Of a stretch of DNA of 64,000 nucleotides, positions 24,527 to 33,587 are shown one piece after another. Source of the DNA: Cryobacterium fucosi (GTDB lineage: Bacteria; Actinomycetota; Actinomycetes; Actinomycetales; Microbacteriaceae); contig NZ_SOHH01000053.1 of assembly GCF_004403515.1 (NCBI RefSeq), positions 1 to 64,000 of the forward strand. Direction: 5' to 3'. The translations under genes and the position numbers were made by a program. How positions within the stretch are numbered: position 1 is the first letter of the stretch; each line of letters begins with the position of its first letter. The notes beneath the pieces were generated by a model that saw only the letters and a list, made by a program, of their open reading frames with translations, had not been told where the DNA came from and made no database searches.

Positions 24527-25180
24527 TCAGCGGATCCGCTTGACCGCGCTCGCCAACAGGTTTCGGACATCCCGCACGCCCGCACGATGCGTGATGACCG
24601 AGCGGATCGATTCCACGGTGTCGTCTGAGGTGATGCTGTACCGCGCCTGAAGCCAGGTTGCGGAGCGGGTGGGGAACCGGTCGCTGGTGTACACCGTTTG
24701 GTACCCGCTCCGTTTGAGCCGTCCGAGCAGTTGACGGTCGTACCGCCCGAGCGGGAGGGCGGCGTTCTGGATCACTCCGCCGCTGGCCTCGGCGAGGGCC
24801 GTGCGGGCATCGATCAGCTCTCGGCGGGCGTCGTCGGCGCCGAGCCCGCGCCATGGGGTGTGCGTCCAGCCGTGGCTCCCAATCGTCATGCCGGCGTTGC
24901 GGAGTTCTCGGAGATCGGACGGTGAGAGACTCGCCGGGTCATCCAGGCGGCCGGCGAGCGCGAAGAACGAGGCGCGCAGCGCGCGCTCTCGCACCGCCGG
25001 GAACGCCACCTCGACATCCGACCGATTGCCATCGTCGAAACTGAGCCGCACGTCGGGACGCTCGCGCACCTCATCCAGGATCCGGAGGAAACGCTCCGTG
25101 GCCACCCAGTACCGGGATTCTCCAGGCTCTCGCTCGTGGGCTATGGATCCGATGCCATGGAAGCACAGGTTGATGATCAT
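24527..25180 (-). CDS. polysaccharide deacetylase (NodB-like)
   Basis: 217 residues, somewhat short. NLCFHGIG and VRLSFDDGNRSD supply the first catalytic Asp pair, and TIGSHGWTHTPW supplies the metal-binding histidines of the NodB fold. There is no signal peptide, so it may act on cytoplasmic lipid-linked substrate or be exported by another route. It overlaps the upstream GT2 gene by 4 nt. It would remove N- or O-acetyl groups from a sugar of the polymer. Confidence 0.85.
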   Translation of the reverse strand: MIINLCFHGIGSIAHEREPGESRYWVATERFLRILDEVRERPDVRLSFDDGNRSDVEVAFPAVRERALRASFFALAGRLDDPASLSPSDLRELRNAGMTIGSHGWTHTPWRGLGADDARRELIDARTALAEASGGVIQNAALPLGRYDRQLLGRLKRSGYQTVYTSDRFPTRSATWLQARYSITSDDTVESIRSVITHRAGVRDVRNLLASAVKRIR

Positions 25181-26052
25181 GCCGCTGCCCCGTTCGTCGT
25201 CGACGGTTGCGTCCCACGGGTGCTCTCATCGCGGCCCCAGCCCTCGCCCACCCTCACCGGGCGCCCCGCGAGGAAACCGGCGATGAGCGTGATCGACACG
25301 TAGGGGACGGCAGCGGGCAGCAATCGGGGGTCGGACAGCACGACGTCGCGCAACCAGCCCCAGCGGTCGGCGGATCGAACGCGCCCATTGATCCGCCCCT
25401 CCGCGGCTGCCGTCCGCATCTCGGCATTGCCCCGACGCACGCGAACCAGTCGACGAACCAGGTCCCGGGTGGTGAACGGAGCGGCCACGACGACCTCGAC
25501 ACTGCTCACCTCGGCTTTCTCGGCCTCGCTGAACTGAGAGTCGAGAAACAAGTCGTCGGCGATCATGGCCGGGAATGCGTCGAATCGTGCGCGTCCCTGC
25601 TCAGACAGTGCGATCATCCCACGTCCGAACAGACCGTTCCGGAACGCCGGCAACCTTTCGTTGATCGAGAAGTACGCTCGAACGGGCCAGGGTCGTCCCG
25701 CCGTGTCGAGGCGGCGGCGAGGCACCACGGCGAGCGCGTGCGGGGACTCGGCGAAGCGTTCGATCAGCGCGGCGATGCCTCCGGGAGGCACGAGGATGTC
25801 GGCGTCCAGGTAGATTCTGGGGAAGCCAGTCGCCACACGGTCGCCCGCGTTGACAGCAGCGGCCTTGCCCCGTTCCGGGCGATCGATCACGATGATGCCC
25901 GGACGCGTCGCAATGAACACCGTGCGGTCGGTGCAGCCATTGGCACTGACGACGACCTCGATGGGATCTGACGTCTGCTGGTCGAGCAGCGCGTCGAGGT
26001 TTCGCCCGATGACGTTCTCCTCGTTGTGCGCGGCAATCACGATGCTCGGCAT
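25177..26052 (-). CDS. GT2 family glycosyltransferase
   Basis: 291 residues. MPSIVIAAHNEENVIGRNLD, VVSANGCTDRT and IYLDADILVPPGG (the DxD metal site) are typical GT2 motifs. A hydrophobic segment near residue 255-275 (PAAVPYVSITLIAGFLAGRP) may be a membrane association helix. Two-gene minus operon with the deacetylase. Acceptor unknown. Confidence 0.85.
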   Translation of the reverse strand: MPSIVIAAHNEENVIGRNLDALLDQQTSDPIEVVVSANGCTDRTVFIATRPGIIVIDRPERGKAAAVNAGDRVATGFPRIYLDADILVPPGGIAALIERFAESPHALAVVPRRRLDTAGRPWPVRAYFSINERLPAFRNGLFGRGMIALSEQGRARFDAFPAMIADDLFLDSQFSEAEKAEVSSVEVVVAAPFTTRDLVRRLVRVRRGNAEMRTAAAEGRINGRVRSADRWGWLRDVVLSDPRLLPAAVPYVSITLIAGFLAGRPVRVGEGWGRDESTRGTQPSTTNGAAA

Positions 26053-26139
26053 GGGATTCCTTTCGGCGGGACATCAAGACCAGACCGCGAGTACCTTTGT
26101 CGAGCATGATACCCGTGAAAACGCCGGTTGTGCCGTACT

Positions 26140-27015
26140 ATGCGGCACATGGACCGCGAGAAGATCGACGTTCGACCGATCATGGTCCGCGACGCCGATG
26201 CCGTCTCCGAATTCCTCCACGATCACCTGAACTCGAGGGTCAGTCCTGCGGCGTGGGGCGCCATCCTTGCTCCCCCGTGGGGTGCCGAGCCGCCCAATCA
26301 CGGATTCCAACTCATCGTGGATGACAGGATCGTGGGAGCCTATGTCGCGGTCTACTCCGAACGCGACGTCGACGGCGAACGGCGAAGGTTTTGCAACCTC
26401 GCGGCGTTCTGTGTGCTCGAGGACTACCGCGCCCACAGCCTTCGCCTGATGCGAGCGATCCTCGCACAGCGGGGATTCGAATTCACCGACTTTTCGCCGA
26501 GCGGAAACGTTGTGGCGCTGAATGAGAGGCTCGGCTTCGCCGTGCTCGATACCGCCACCCGGTTGGCGCCGAACCTGCCTCGTTTCCCGCGACGCGGTCT
26601 CACGGTAACGGACGATCCGATCATTGTCGCGGGCGCCCTGACCGGACAGGATGCACGCGTGTACCGTGACCACCGGGACGCCCCCGCGGCTCGCCACATC
26701 GTCGCGATCGCGCAGGAAGAGTATGCCTATCTCATTGTCCGCAAGGACCGCCGGAAGCGGCTTCCGTTCTTCTCAACACCGCTGTACGTCGGAGGAAGCC
26801 GCGAGCTGCTCCGATCGGCGTGGCCGCAGGTCGGCTCCCACCTCCTGTTTCGACACGCGGCACTGGCGACGCTGGCCGAACGTCGGGTGCTCGGGTTCGT
26901 CCCCACCCTCGGTTTCGACCTCACCGCACCTCGGGCGAAGATGCTCCGCAGCAGGAATGTGCGAGCGGAGGCAGTCGACTACCTCTACAGCGAGCTGACT
27001 CTGCTCGAGTGGTAG
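26140..27015 (+). CDS. GNAT-like acyltransferase
   Basis: 291 residues. A GNAT-type core appears near residues 40-130: GFQLIVDDRIVGAYVAVYSE, FCNLAAFCVLEDYRAHSLRL and SGNVVALNERLGF, which matches beta4-beta5 and the acceptor end of the fold. The second half (HIVAIAQEEYAYLIVRKDRR) resembles a duplicated, divergent GNAT domain. It might acetylate a sugar amine of the polymer. ATG 26140, ATG 26149 or TTG 26128 could be the start; none has a strong ribosome site. Confidence 0.65.
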   Translation: MRHMDREKIDVRPIMVRDADAVSEFLHDHLNSRVSPAAWGAILAPPWGAEPPNHGFQLIVDDRIVGAYVAVYSERDVDGERRRFCNLAAFCVLEDYRAHSLRLMRAILAQRGFEFTDFSPSGNVVALNERLGFAVLDTATRLAPNLPRFPRRGLTVTDDPIIVAGALTGQDARVYRDHRDAPAARHIVAIAQEEYAYLIVRKDRRKRLPFFSTPLYVGGSRELLRSAWPQVGSHLLFRHAALATLAERRVLGFVPTLGFDLTAPRAKMLRSRNVRAEAVDYLYSELTLLEW

Positions 27016-27029
27016 GGCACTGACGCTCC

Positions 27030-27076
27030 AAAAAAAAGGGGCGGGTGACCGATCGGCTGATCGGCCACACGCCCGC
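27030..27076 (-). terminator. terminator of the beta-helix protein gene
   Basis: Minus strand: GAGCGGGCGTGTGGCCGATC, AG, CCGATCGGTCACCCGCCCC then TTTTTTTT. A long stem plus an eight-T tail gives a textbook intrinsic terminator directly after the stop at 27079. Confidence 0.9.
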
Positions 27077-27078
27077 TC

Positions 27079-28581
27079 TCAGTTGGCCGCTTGGACGAGA
27101 GTTCCGTCGTCGTAGCTGTTATTGGTCCACACATTGCCCGGTGCGCTGGAGTCGAACGAAGTGATCGGCCCGTAGAAGCCGCACTTGCCGGAGTCCCCGC
27201 GCTGCCAGACATTGTTCGTGAACCGGATGTCCCTGGTTCCGCCGGAGAACGGCTTGTCCGGCGTCGAACCGCCATAGCTGCAATAGCCGCCCGATCCACC
27301 GATGAACAGGTTCCGGTCGATCGTGTTGTTCTTCACGACGGCGAAGTCACCGTAACCGGTCAATGCTGCCGAGCACCCGGCATCCGGGGCCACATCGGGC
27401 GCGTCACACGCGATGGTGTTGCCGCGGATCACAGAGCCTGATCCCATTCGAACTCCGGATTCGTGCGCAACGCCCGTGGCGTCACGGAATTGGCCGTGAA
27501 CATAGGAATCGACGAGCGCGCAGTCAAGGTAACAATTCACGGATCGATTCCCGCCGGTCACCTCAACCCGGGTGGCCGTGAACCGGGCATCACCGATTCC
27601 GGTCCCCATCTGGGCTCCGATGACGACCTCACTGTCGCTGATCGCGAAAGACCCGGTGCCTGAGTCACTGGTTCCAACGGTCCCATTGATGACAGAACGA
27701 GTGATCACCACACCCGGCGCGTCGATCTGCAGTGTGCAGCTCACCCGCTTGGCATCGATGACGGTCCCCGCGGCTGTGATCCGGCAAGGCCCCGCATAGT
27801 CCGAGAGAACAGTCCCGGCCGGCACACCGGTCGTCGCCGCCGACCCGAATCCGGTGGCCGGCGGCGGCGTCGGTGTCGGAGTGGGCGTCGGTGTCGGAGT
27901 GGGCGTCGGAGTGGGCGTCGGTGTCGGAGTGGGCGTCGGTGTCGGTGTCGGCGCGGGAGCGACGCCTGGTGAGAAGACCAGATCAACCCAGTACGAACTG
28001 TTGCGGTAGGAATCGGTCGGGAACTGCGTCGTCGACCCATACTTGTAGACGCCGGATCCAGCCGCGATTCTCAGGTCGGGTGACTGCGATTTCCCGGTGA
28101 AGTCATACGTGGCCGCATACCGCCCCTCCGCTGCGTAGTACGAGACGACATAGGTCTCGCCAGACGTCAACGCAACCTTCCGGTCGAAATCAGCGGTCTG
28201 CCAACCCGACTCCGTCTCGCTCGTGAAGGTGGCGCCGGCAAGCTTCTTTCCTTGCGCCGTCCAGAGGGTTCCGTTGTGGGTCCCCGGTGCCGTGGAAATC
28301 TTCCAGAAGCGCATCCCGGTGGCGGTGCCGTCCGCACGAACGCTGAACCGCGTGCCGACCTCGACCCCGTTGACGTCCGAGTGGGGCACCAGGCGAGTCG
28401 GGGCCGAGCTGCCCATCATCGTACTGCCGGCCGCAGCCGCCGGGCTCGTGGCCCACGGCCCGGTCGACACGATCATGGCGAGCACAATCGCGAACGCGGC
28501 CGCGACACTGCCGACACGGAGGGCGATCCTGGATTTGGATGTGGAACTGGTTGCACTATGAAGTGCCTGGGGGGAGTTCAA
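27079..28581 (-). CDS. secreted DUF4082 - beta-helix protein with Thr-Pro linker
   Basis: 500 residues from TTG 28581 (AGGA about 7 nt upstream). Signal peptide ~20-50 ending AAAAGS. Residues ~55-200 are a DUF4082 domain (FSVRADGTATGMRFWK, GTHNGTLWTAQG, SGWQTADF, YVVSYYAAEGRYA). A Thr-Pro repeat linker (~205-240) leads to a right-handed parallel beta-helix (~245-500) with the NNTIDRN, FTNNVWQR-type turns of pectate-lyase-like folds. It probably binds or cleaves a polysaccharide outside the cell. Copy C of the leader palindrome lies 64 nt upstream. Confidence 0.82.
   Translation of the reverse strand: MNSPQALHSATSSTSKSRIALRVGSVAAAFAIVLAMIVSTGPWATSPAAAAGSTMMGSSAPTRLVPHSDVNGVEVGTRFSVRADGTATGMRFWKISTAPGTHNGTLWTAQGKKLAGATFTSETESGWQTADFDRKVALTSGETYVVSYYAAEGRYAATYDFTGKSQSPDLRIAAGSGVYKYGSTTQFPTDSYRNSSYWVDLVFSPGVAPAPTPTPTPTPTPTPTPTPTPTPTPTPTPTPPPATGFGSAATTGVPAGTVLSDYAGPCRITAAGTVIDAKRVSCTLQIDAPGVVITRSVINGTVGTSDSGTGSFAISDSEVVIGAQMGTGIGDARFTATRVEVTGGNRSVNCYLDCALVDSYVHGQFRDATGVAHESGVRMGSGSVIRGNTIACDAPDVAPDAGCSAALTGYGDFAVVKNNTIDRNLFIGGSGGYCSYGGSTPDKPFSGGTRDIRFTNNVWQRGDSGKCGFYGPITSFDSSAPGNVWTNNSYDDGTLVQAAN
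27866..27955. repeat. minisatellite encoding the Thr-Pro linker
   Basis: Imperfect tandem array of GGCGTCGGTGTCGGAGTG-like 18-bp and 12-bp units, encoding repeated Thr-Pro pairs. Such tracts can expand or contract by slippage and so change linker length. Confidence 0.75.
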
Positions 28582-28644
28582 TACGCGTCCTGACTCGTCT
28601 GAAATTCGAGTTGTCGCCTACTCGATGGTCGTCGAGCGGCACAA

Positions 28645-28661
28645 GTTTACCCCCATCGGGG
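28645..28661 (-). promoter_or_regulatory. EPS leader palindrome, copy C
   Basis: Minus strand CCCCGATGGGGGTAAAC, 64 nt before the TTG at 28581. It differs from copy A by one missing A in the loop. An adjacent GC-rich region (CCCCACGGGGGG) forms a second inverted repeat. Confidence 0.45.
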
Positions 28662-28753
28662 AGGGGCGCCCCCCGTGGGGAGAGCATGTCTGCCCCAATT
28701 AGAACTGAGGATTTCTAACGAGTCAAGCCGAGCGCGAGGGCCTCATCACCGCA

Positions 28754-30535
28754 CTACGGTGCGGTCGTTTCGTTGCATGGGCCCAGACTCGCCACGATGA
28801 GGTTCGTCAGAAAGGCGACCGAACTGGGTCGCGGTGCGATCCGCCCACCCAGCATGTCACCGATCCAGTCCGGTCGGATGAAGGTCGTCAGCTCCGTCGC
28901 CGACAGGAGTTCCGGATGCGCGCGCCAGTGTCCCACGACCTTTTCTGCGAGCTGGAAACCCCCAGCTGGAGGTCGGTTTCCGTGCCGAATGCGTTGGCCG
29001 ACCTTTCGAGTCAGGCGACGGCCCGTGGCCAGGGCGCCGGCTGCCGATCGCCACGGATTCGGGTAGGCCGTGGCGATCGGTGCCGCGCGTCCCTCCAGAG
29101 GAATTCTGCCCAGCTCGGGGTCGAGTGCCATCTGCAATCTGGCGAGGAACAGGGAGTGCGCTTTGTCCTTCGGAGACAGCCTCGAGGCAATGCTGAGAAA
29201 CTGCTGGCAAAGCATCGGGTTGATGACCATCCGCTGGGCGCCGACCGCCGTGTCGGTGACCCCCGCCCATCGCTGCATGCGGTGCCGCAGGTAGAGCTCG
29301 TCCGTGGCCCGGAACCATTCGTCACCGGCTGCCGACAGGGCAGAGGCCACCTCGTCATCGGCCGTCGCGCGAGCCCACGCAGAGAACTCCGGGTCGAGCA
29401 GGCCCGGCTCGACGGCTTCGTTCACGAACATCCGCCACGCCGCGAGCTGATGTGAGTCCTTCCGCGTGAATGTCCGCTCGCGCACGCCGCCGGTGTAGTA
29501 GAAGCCACGGGCAATCTCTCCGCCGAGTCCCGAGATCCGCACACCCTGATCGAAGCTGCCCTCCGCGACGGTGAGGGCGGCGAGGGCGATCGGATCTGAC
29601 ATCCCATCCAGGCGCATAGCGGCCGCCCTGACGAGGTCCCACCCGTCCACGGCGCTCAGGCCGTCGAGAGCGGCGAGGCCGCGCACGTCGTGGCGCATTC
29701 CGTAGCGCTCGGCGAGCTGCCTGGCAACGGTGACGTCCCCGCTGCCGGGCACACCCAGCGTCATCGCGCGGAGCCCGCGACGTCGGGCGACCGGGATGGC
29801 GCTGAGGAGAAGGCGGGAATCCTGCCCGCCGGTGAGTTGCAGGACCGCCTCGGGGTGGTCGTCCAGGAGCGCCTCCAACGAACCACGCAGCATCTCGGCT
29901 GCCGCGGACACGGCCTCCTCCAGCGGGATCCCGGCCTCGCCCGCCCGTTCCGTCGCGCTCACTCGCACGCCATCCGCGTCGAGTCGGGCGATCGCGCCGG
30001 GAGCGAGTTTCTCCACACCTCTGAACACCGTGCGCTGGCCGAGCTGCCACCCGAGCAGAGACTGGACGGCGACCGCAGTGTGGTCCAGTTCGGCACCGCG
30101 GATCCACCCCGCGAACAGCGCCGACGTGGAGAGCACCGGCGCGCCGGCGGCATCCGGGGCGCTGTGATAGAGCTGTCGGAATCCCATCGAGTCGGCGACC
30201 ATGGTCACCCCCTGCTCATCGCCGCGTACGGCGGCGAAGGGCGGGAGCAGTCGTGTCAGACGCGCCGGATTGTGGCGCATGTCTTCGGCGATCTCTGCGG
30301 GCGACACCTCTCCGCGTTCGGTCCTCATGACGCGGGACAGCGCGAGGGTCTGAGTAGACGGGTTCAGCGCGCCCAGGCCCCACGAGGACAGTTTCGCCGG
30401 ACCGCTCACCCTGGTCGTGACTTCCTCGTGAGGCCCGAGCATCCCATCGAGCATCGAATCGTCGCGGTCTACCGCGATGAAACCCGGAAGGGCGCCGTGC
30501 GGCCCCTTCCGGCTAGGCTGCGGCGAGTTTCGCAT
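28754..30535 (-). CDS. asparagine-synthase-like amidotransferase domain protein
   Basis: 593 residues. The C-terminal synthetase domain has the ATP pyrophosphatase loop LQLTGGQDSRLLLSA near residue 240 and further conserved features (LGGEIARGFYYTGG). The N-terminal part resembles a class II glutaminase fold (VADSMGFRQLY, VLSTSALFAG) but has no N-terminal cysteine, so glutamine hydrolysis is unlikely. It would use ATP to form an amide or amine-linked product from a carboxylate. The start at ATG 30535 overlaps the acyl carrier gene by 23 nt. It is last in the minus-strand operon. Confidence 0.75.
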   Translation of the reverse strand: MRNSPQPSRKGPHGALPGFIAVDRDDSMLDGMLGPHEEVTTRVSGPAKLSSWGLGALNPSTQTLALSRVMRTERGEVSPAEIAEDMRHNPARLTRLLPPFAAVRGDEQGVTMVADSMGFRQLYHSAPDAAGAPVLSTSALFAGWIRGAELDHTAVAVQSLLGWQLGQRTVFRGVEKLAPGAIARLDADGVRVSATERAGEAGIPLEEAVSAAAEMLRGSLEALLDDHPEAVLQLTGGQDSRLLLSAIPVARRRGLRAMTLGVPGSGDVTVARQLAERYGMRHDVRGLAALDGLSAVDGWDLVRAAAMRLDGMSDPIALAALTVAEGSFDQGVRISGLGGEIARGFYYTGGVRERTFTRKDSHQLAAWRMFVNEAVEPGLLDPEFSAWARATADDEVASALSAAGDEWFRATDELYLRHRMQRWAGVTDTAVGAQRMVINPMLCQQFLSIASRLSPKDKAHSLFLARLQMALDPELGRIPLEGRAAPIATAYPNPWRSAAGALATGRRLTRKVGQRIRHGNRPPAGGFQLAEKVVGHWRAHPELLSATELTTFIRPDWIGDMLGGRIAPRPSSVAFLTNLIVASLGPCNETTAP

Positions 30536-30770
30536 CGACGAACCCGGCAAGGGTGCCCACCGTCTCGAAGATCTCGGCGCCGAACTCGTCATCGTCCACG
30601 GTGATGTCGAAGCGATCTTCGATGGATGCCACGAGACTCACCACGCCGAACGAGTCCAGTTCCGGCAGCGCGCCGAACAACGCGGTGTCCTCCTGCAGAT
30701 CGTCCGGGCGTTGGCGCAGCTCAAGGGTTTCGATCAGCACGGCGCGAAGGGCGTTCAATGTGTCGGTCAT
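30513..30770 (-). CDS. acyl/peptidyl carrier protein
   Basis: 85 residues. LPELDSFGVVSLVASIEDRF contains the DS motif with Ser40 for phosphopantetheine attachment. Standard four-helix length. AGGAG precedes ATG 30770. Between the PLP decarboxylase and the asparagine-synthase-like gene, it likely carries an activated acyl or amino-acid group to decorate the glycan. A phosphopantetheinyl transferase is not in the window. Confidence 0.88.
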   Translation of the reverse strand: MTDTLNALRAVLIETLELRQRPDDLQEDTALFGALPELDSFGVVSLVASIEDRFDITVDDDEFGAEIFETVGTLAGFVDAKLAAA

Positions 30771-30798
30771 GGTTGCTCCTGGTTGGGACGAGGACTGT

Positions 30799-32025
30799 TC
30801 AGACAAGGACTTCCGCCGGTGCGGGATGTCCGAGGAAAGCGGTTGGGCTGGCGGTCAGGCCGTACGCCCCCGCCTGGAAGATCACGATGAGGTCGTCGAT
30901 GTCCGCCCGGGGCAGCTCGACATCATTCGCGAGCAGGTCGAGCGGGGTGCACAGGCATCCCACGACGGTGACGACCTCTACGGAGGCGAGCTCGGCGCGG
31001 TTTCCGACGGCGACGGGATAGTTGCGGCGGATGGCCTGGCCGAAGTTCCCCGAGGCGGCGAGCTGGTGATGCATGCCCCCGTCGACGACGAGGAAGGTCT
31101 TGCCGCGCGACACCTTGCGGTCGAGTACCCGGGTGACGTATATCCCGCACTCCCCGACGAGGTATCGACCGAGCTCGATGACCGGGCTTGCCTCTGGCAT
31201 CCGCTCCGCGATCGGCCCGTCGACCAGCTCATGGAGATTCGCAGCGACCGCCGCCAGGTCGAGCGCCTGGTCCTTCTCGACATACGGGATGCCGAACCCG
31301 CCACCCAGATTGATGTAGCGCAGCGGTGAGGGCAGGTGCTCCGCGAGGCCGCTCACCAGGTCGACTGTGCGCCGCTGCGCCTCGGCGATGATCGCCGCGT
31401 TCAGGTTCTGCGAGCCGGCGAACACGTGAAAGCCGAGCACGTTCGCTCCCGCCGTTGCGTATTCGCGCAGAACCGCGGGAACCTGCTCCGCATCGATGCC
31501 GAACTGCTGGGGTCCGCCGCCCATCCGCATCCCCGACCCCTTCACGGCGAAGTCGGGGTTCACTCGCACGGCGACGTTCGGCGTGAGCCCGAGTTCGTCG
31601 CCGGCGGCGAGCACGCGGCGGAATTCGGTGGTGGACTCGATCTCGACCAGGATGCCTGCTGCGACCGCCCGCCGGATCTCGGCCGGAGTCTTGCCCGGCC
31701 CGGCGAAGCTGACCTTGTCAGCGCTGATCGTGGTGTCGAGTGCGGTGTGCAGTTCCAACCCCGATGCGATGTCGATCCGGTCGAGCCTGCGTGCCAGATG
31801 TTGCACGATGGCGGGCATGGGATTGGCCTTCATCGCGAAGCTGAGCTCCACCCCTGCGGGGAGCACAGAGCGCAGCCGGTCGACCCGCTGGTCGAGCAGC
31901 GCCCGGTCGTAGGCGAAGAACGGCGTCGACCCGACGCGTGCGGCGAGCCTGCTGAGCGGCATCCCGCCGACCCGGAGTTCGCCGTCCACGGTGCCGAAAC
32001 CGGCCACGTGCTCGTGCGGATTCAT
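30799..32025 (-). CDS. PLP-dependent decarboxylase (diaminopimelate/ornithine decarboxylase fold)
   Basis: 408 residues. PLP-Lys66 is in LSFAMKANPMP; GFHVFAGSQNL and INLGGGFGIPY are the phosphate-binding and substrate loops; VVGCLCTPLDLLAND holds the active-site Cys. Fold type III, alanine-racemase-like barrel. Together with the ligase and carrier genes it parallels the decarboxylase of exosortase A-associated clusters. It would decarboxylate an amino acid to an amine for transfer. It overlaps the ligase gene by 4 nt. Confidence 0.85.
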   Translation of the reverse strand: MNPHEHVAGFGTVDGELRVGGMPLSRLAARVGSTPFFAYDRALLDQRVDRLRSVLPAGVELSFAMKANPMPAIVQHLARRLDRIDIASGLELHTALDTTISADKVSFAGPGKTPAEIRRAVAAGILVEIESTTEFRRVLAAGDELGLTPNVAVRVNPDFAVKGSGMRMGGGPQQFGIDAEQVPAVLREYATAGANVLGFHVFAGSQNLNAAIIAEAQRRTVDLVSGLAEHLPSPLRYINLGGGFGIPYVEKDQALDLAAVAANLHELVDGPIAERMPEASPVIELGRYLVGECGIYVTRVLDRKVSRGKTFLVVDGGMHHQLAASGNFGQAIRRNYPVAVGNRAELASVEVVTVVGCLCTPLDLLANDVELPRADIDDLIVIFQAGAYGLTASPTAFLGHPAPAEVLV

Positions 32026-33587
32026 CCGGACACCTCCGACACGAGGAGGGTGCGATCGTACTTGCCGTTGGGTGACCGGGGCAGCTCGTCGCGAACGTCG
32101 ATGCGGGACGGGACCATGTAGAGCGGCAGGATCTGCCTGAGTGCGGCGGCAAGCGCGTCGACGTCGAGTTCAGGAGCCGTCGGCGTGACCACCAGCACGA
32201 TTCGCTGGCCGAGCGCCGGGTCCTCCTCGCCGAGGGCGACGGTCTCGCGCACGAGGCCGGTGCTGTAGGCGGCCTCCTCGATCTCGCTCGGGCTCACCCG
32301 GTAGCCCGAGGTCTTGATCATGTCGTCTGTTCTGCCCACGAAATACAGGAACCCCTCCTGGTCGGCCACCACCGTGTCCCCCGACCAGACGGCTTTCTCT
32401 GGGGCGCGCCACGGTTGCTCGGGGTGATGCACGAGGCGATAGCGTTCGGCGGTGCGGATCGGGTCATTCCAGTAGCCGAGCGCGACGAGAGCGCCGCGGT
32501 GCACGAGCTCGCCTTCCTCGCCGGGCGCGCACGGCGAACCGTCCGGACGGAGCACGAGGATCTCGGCGTTGGGGATGGCCTTGCCGATCGAGTCAGGACG
32601 TCGGTCGATTTCCGACGGATCGAGATAGGTCGAGCGGAACGCCTCCGTGAGGCCGTACATGAGGTAGGGATCGGCCTCCGTGAAGATCCCCCGGAGGCGA
32701 TCCAGGGTCGGACGCGGCATCCTGCCCCCCGTGTTCGCCCAGTACCGGAGGCGGCGGGCCGCCGCTTCCGGCCATCTCACCTCAGCCAGTTGCAGCCAGA
32801 GCGGAGGCACGCAGGTGAGGCCCGTGACGCCATACTGCTCGCACAGTTTCGCCACCTCACGTGGCAGGAGATAGTTCATCAGGACGCAGTGGGCGCCGAC
32901 CGAGAACGCCGTCGTCACCTGGCTCAGGCCGGCGTCGAAGCTGAGCGGCAGCACGCTGAGGATGACGTCGCCGCCGGTGTTCGCCAGGTAGGTGCTCACG
33001 CTCTCGGCGCCGACGATCAGGTTGCGGTGGCTCAACACGACGCCTTTGGGTTTGCCCGTGCTGCCGGAGGTGTAGAGGATCGCAGCCGGATCGATGTCAA
33101 TCGCCGGCGACCGGCCCGGTTCTCCCGCCGCCGCCTGTCCGTCGGCCCAGCTGCGCACCTGCCAGGCCGCGGCGGGATCCTGCACCGCCTCGCCGACGAC
33201 GATCACTTGCGCGACCAGGCTGTCCGGCAGGACCGAACGGAGCTGGGTGAGCCTGTCCGCCGAGGTGATCAGCACTACCGCGCCGCTGTCGCCGAGGATG
33301 TGGCGAACCTGTGCCGCCTTGAGCACATGGTTGATCGGGACGAAGACGCCCCCGGCTACGGAGACGGCGAAAATCGACGCGACGGTTTCGAGGCGCTTCT
33401 CGAGATAGATCGCCACACGGTCGCCACGGTGCAGCCCCACGGCGAGCAGTTGCGCCGCACAGGCGCGGGACATCCGCCAGGCGTCGGCGTAGCTGACGGT
33501 GGTATTGCGGTAGCTCAACGCCGGGGCATCCGGGGTTGCGGCGGCCGCCTGGCTGAGCAGGTGATGGAGGTTCGTCCTCGCCGGCAT
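32022..33587 (-). CDS. AMP-forming acyl/amino-acid ligase
   Basis: 521 residues. AAILYTSGSTGKPKGVVLSH (ATP-binding), MYGLTEAFRSTY and GRTDDMIKTSGYRVSPSEIE (C-terminal hinge) are ANL motifs, with catalytic Lys in PRSPNGKYDR. It adenylates an acyl or amino-acid substrate and loads it onto the neighbouring carrier protein. It resembles exosortase A-associated acyl-CoA ligases. The start overlaps the end of the glycosyltransferase gene by one base. Confidence 0.87.
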   Translation of the reverse strand: MPARTNLHHLLSQAAAATPDAPALSYRNTTVSYADAWRMSRACAAQLLAVGLHRGDRVAIYLEKRLETVASIFAVSVAGGVFVPINHVLKAAQVRHILGDSGAVVLITSADRLTQLRSVLPDSLVAQVIVVGEAVQDPAAAWQVRSWADGQAAAGEPGRSPAIDIDPAAILYTSGSTGKPKGVVLSHRNLIVGAESVSTYLANTGGDVILSVLPLSFDAGLSQVTTAFSVGAHCVLMNYLLPREVAKLCEQYGVTGLTCVPPLWLQLAEVRWPEAAARRLRYWANTGGRMPRPTLDRLRGIFTEADPYLMYGLTEAFRSTYLDPSEIDRRPDSIGKAIPNAEILVLRPDGSPCAPGEEGELVHRGALVALGYWNDPIRTAERYRLVHHPEQPWRAPEKAVWSGDTVVADQEGFLYFVGRTDDMIKTSGYRVSPSEIEEAAYSTGLVRETVALGEEDPALGQRIVLVVTPTAPELDVDALAAALRQILPLYMVPSRIDVRDELPRSPNGKYDRTLLVSEVSG

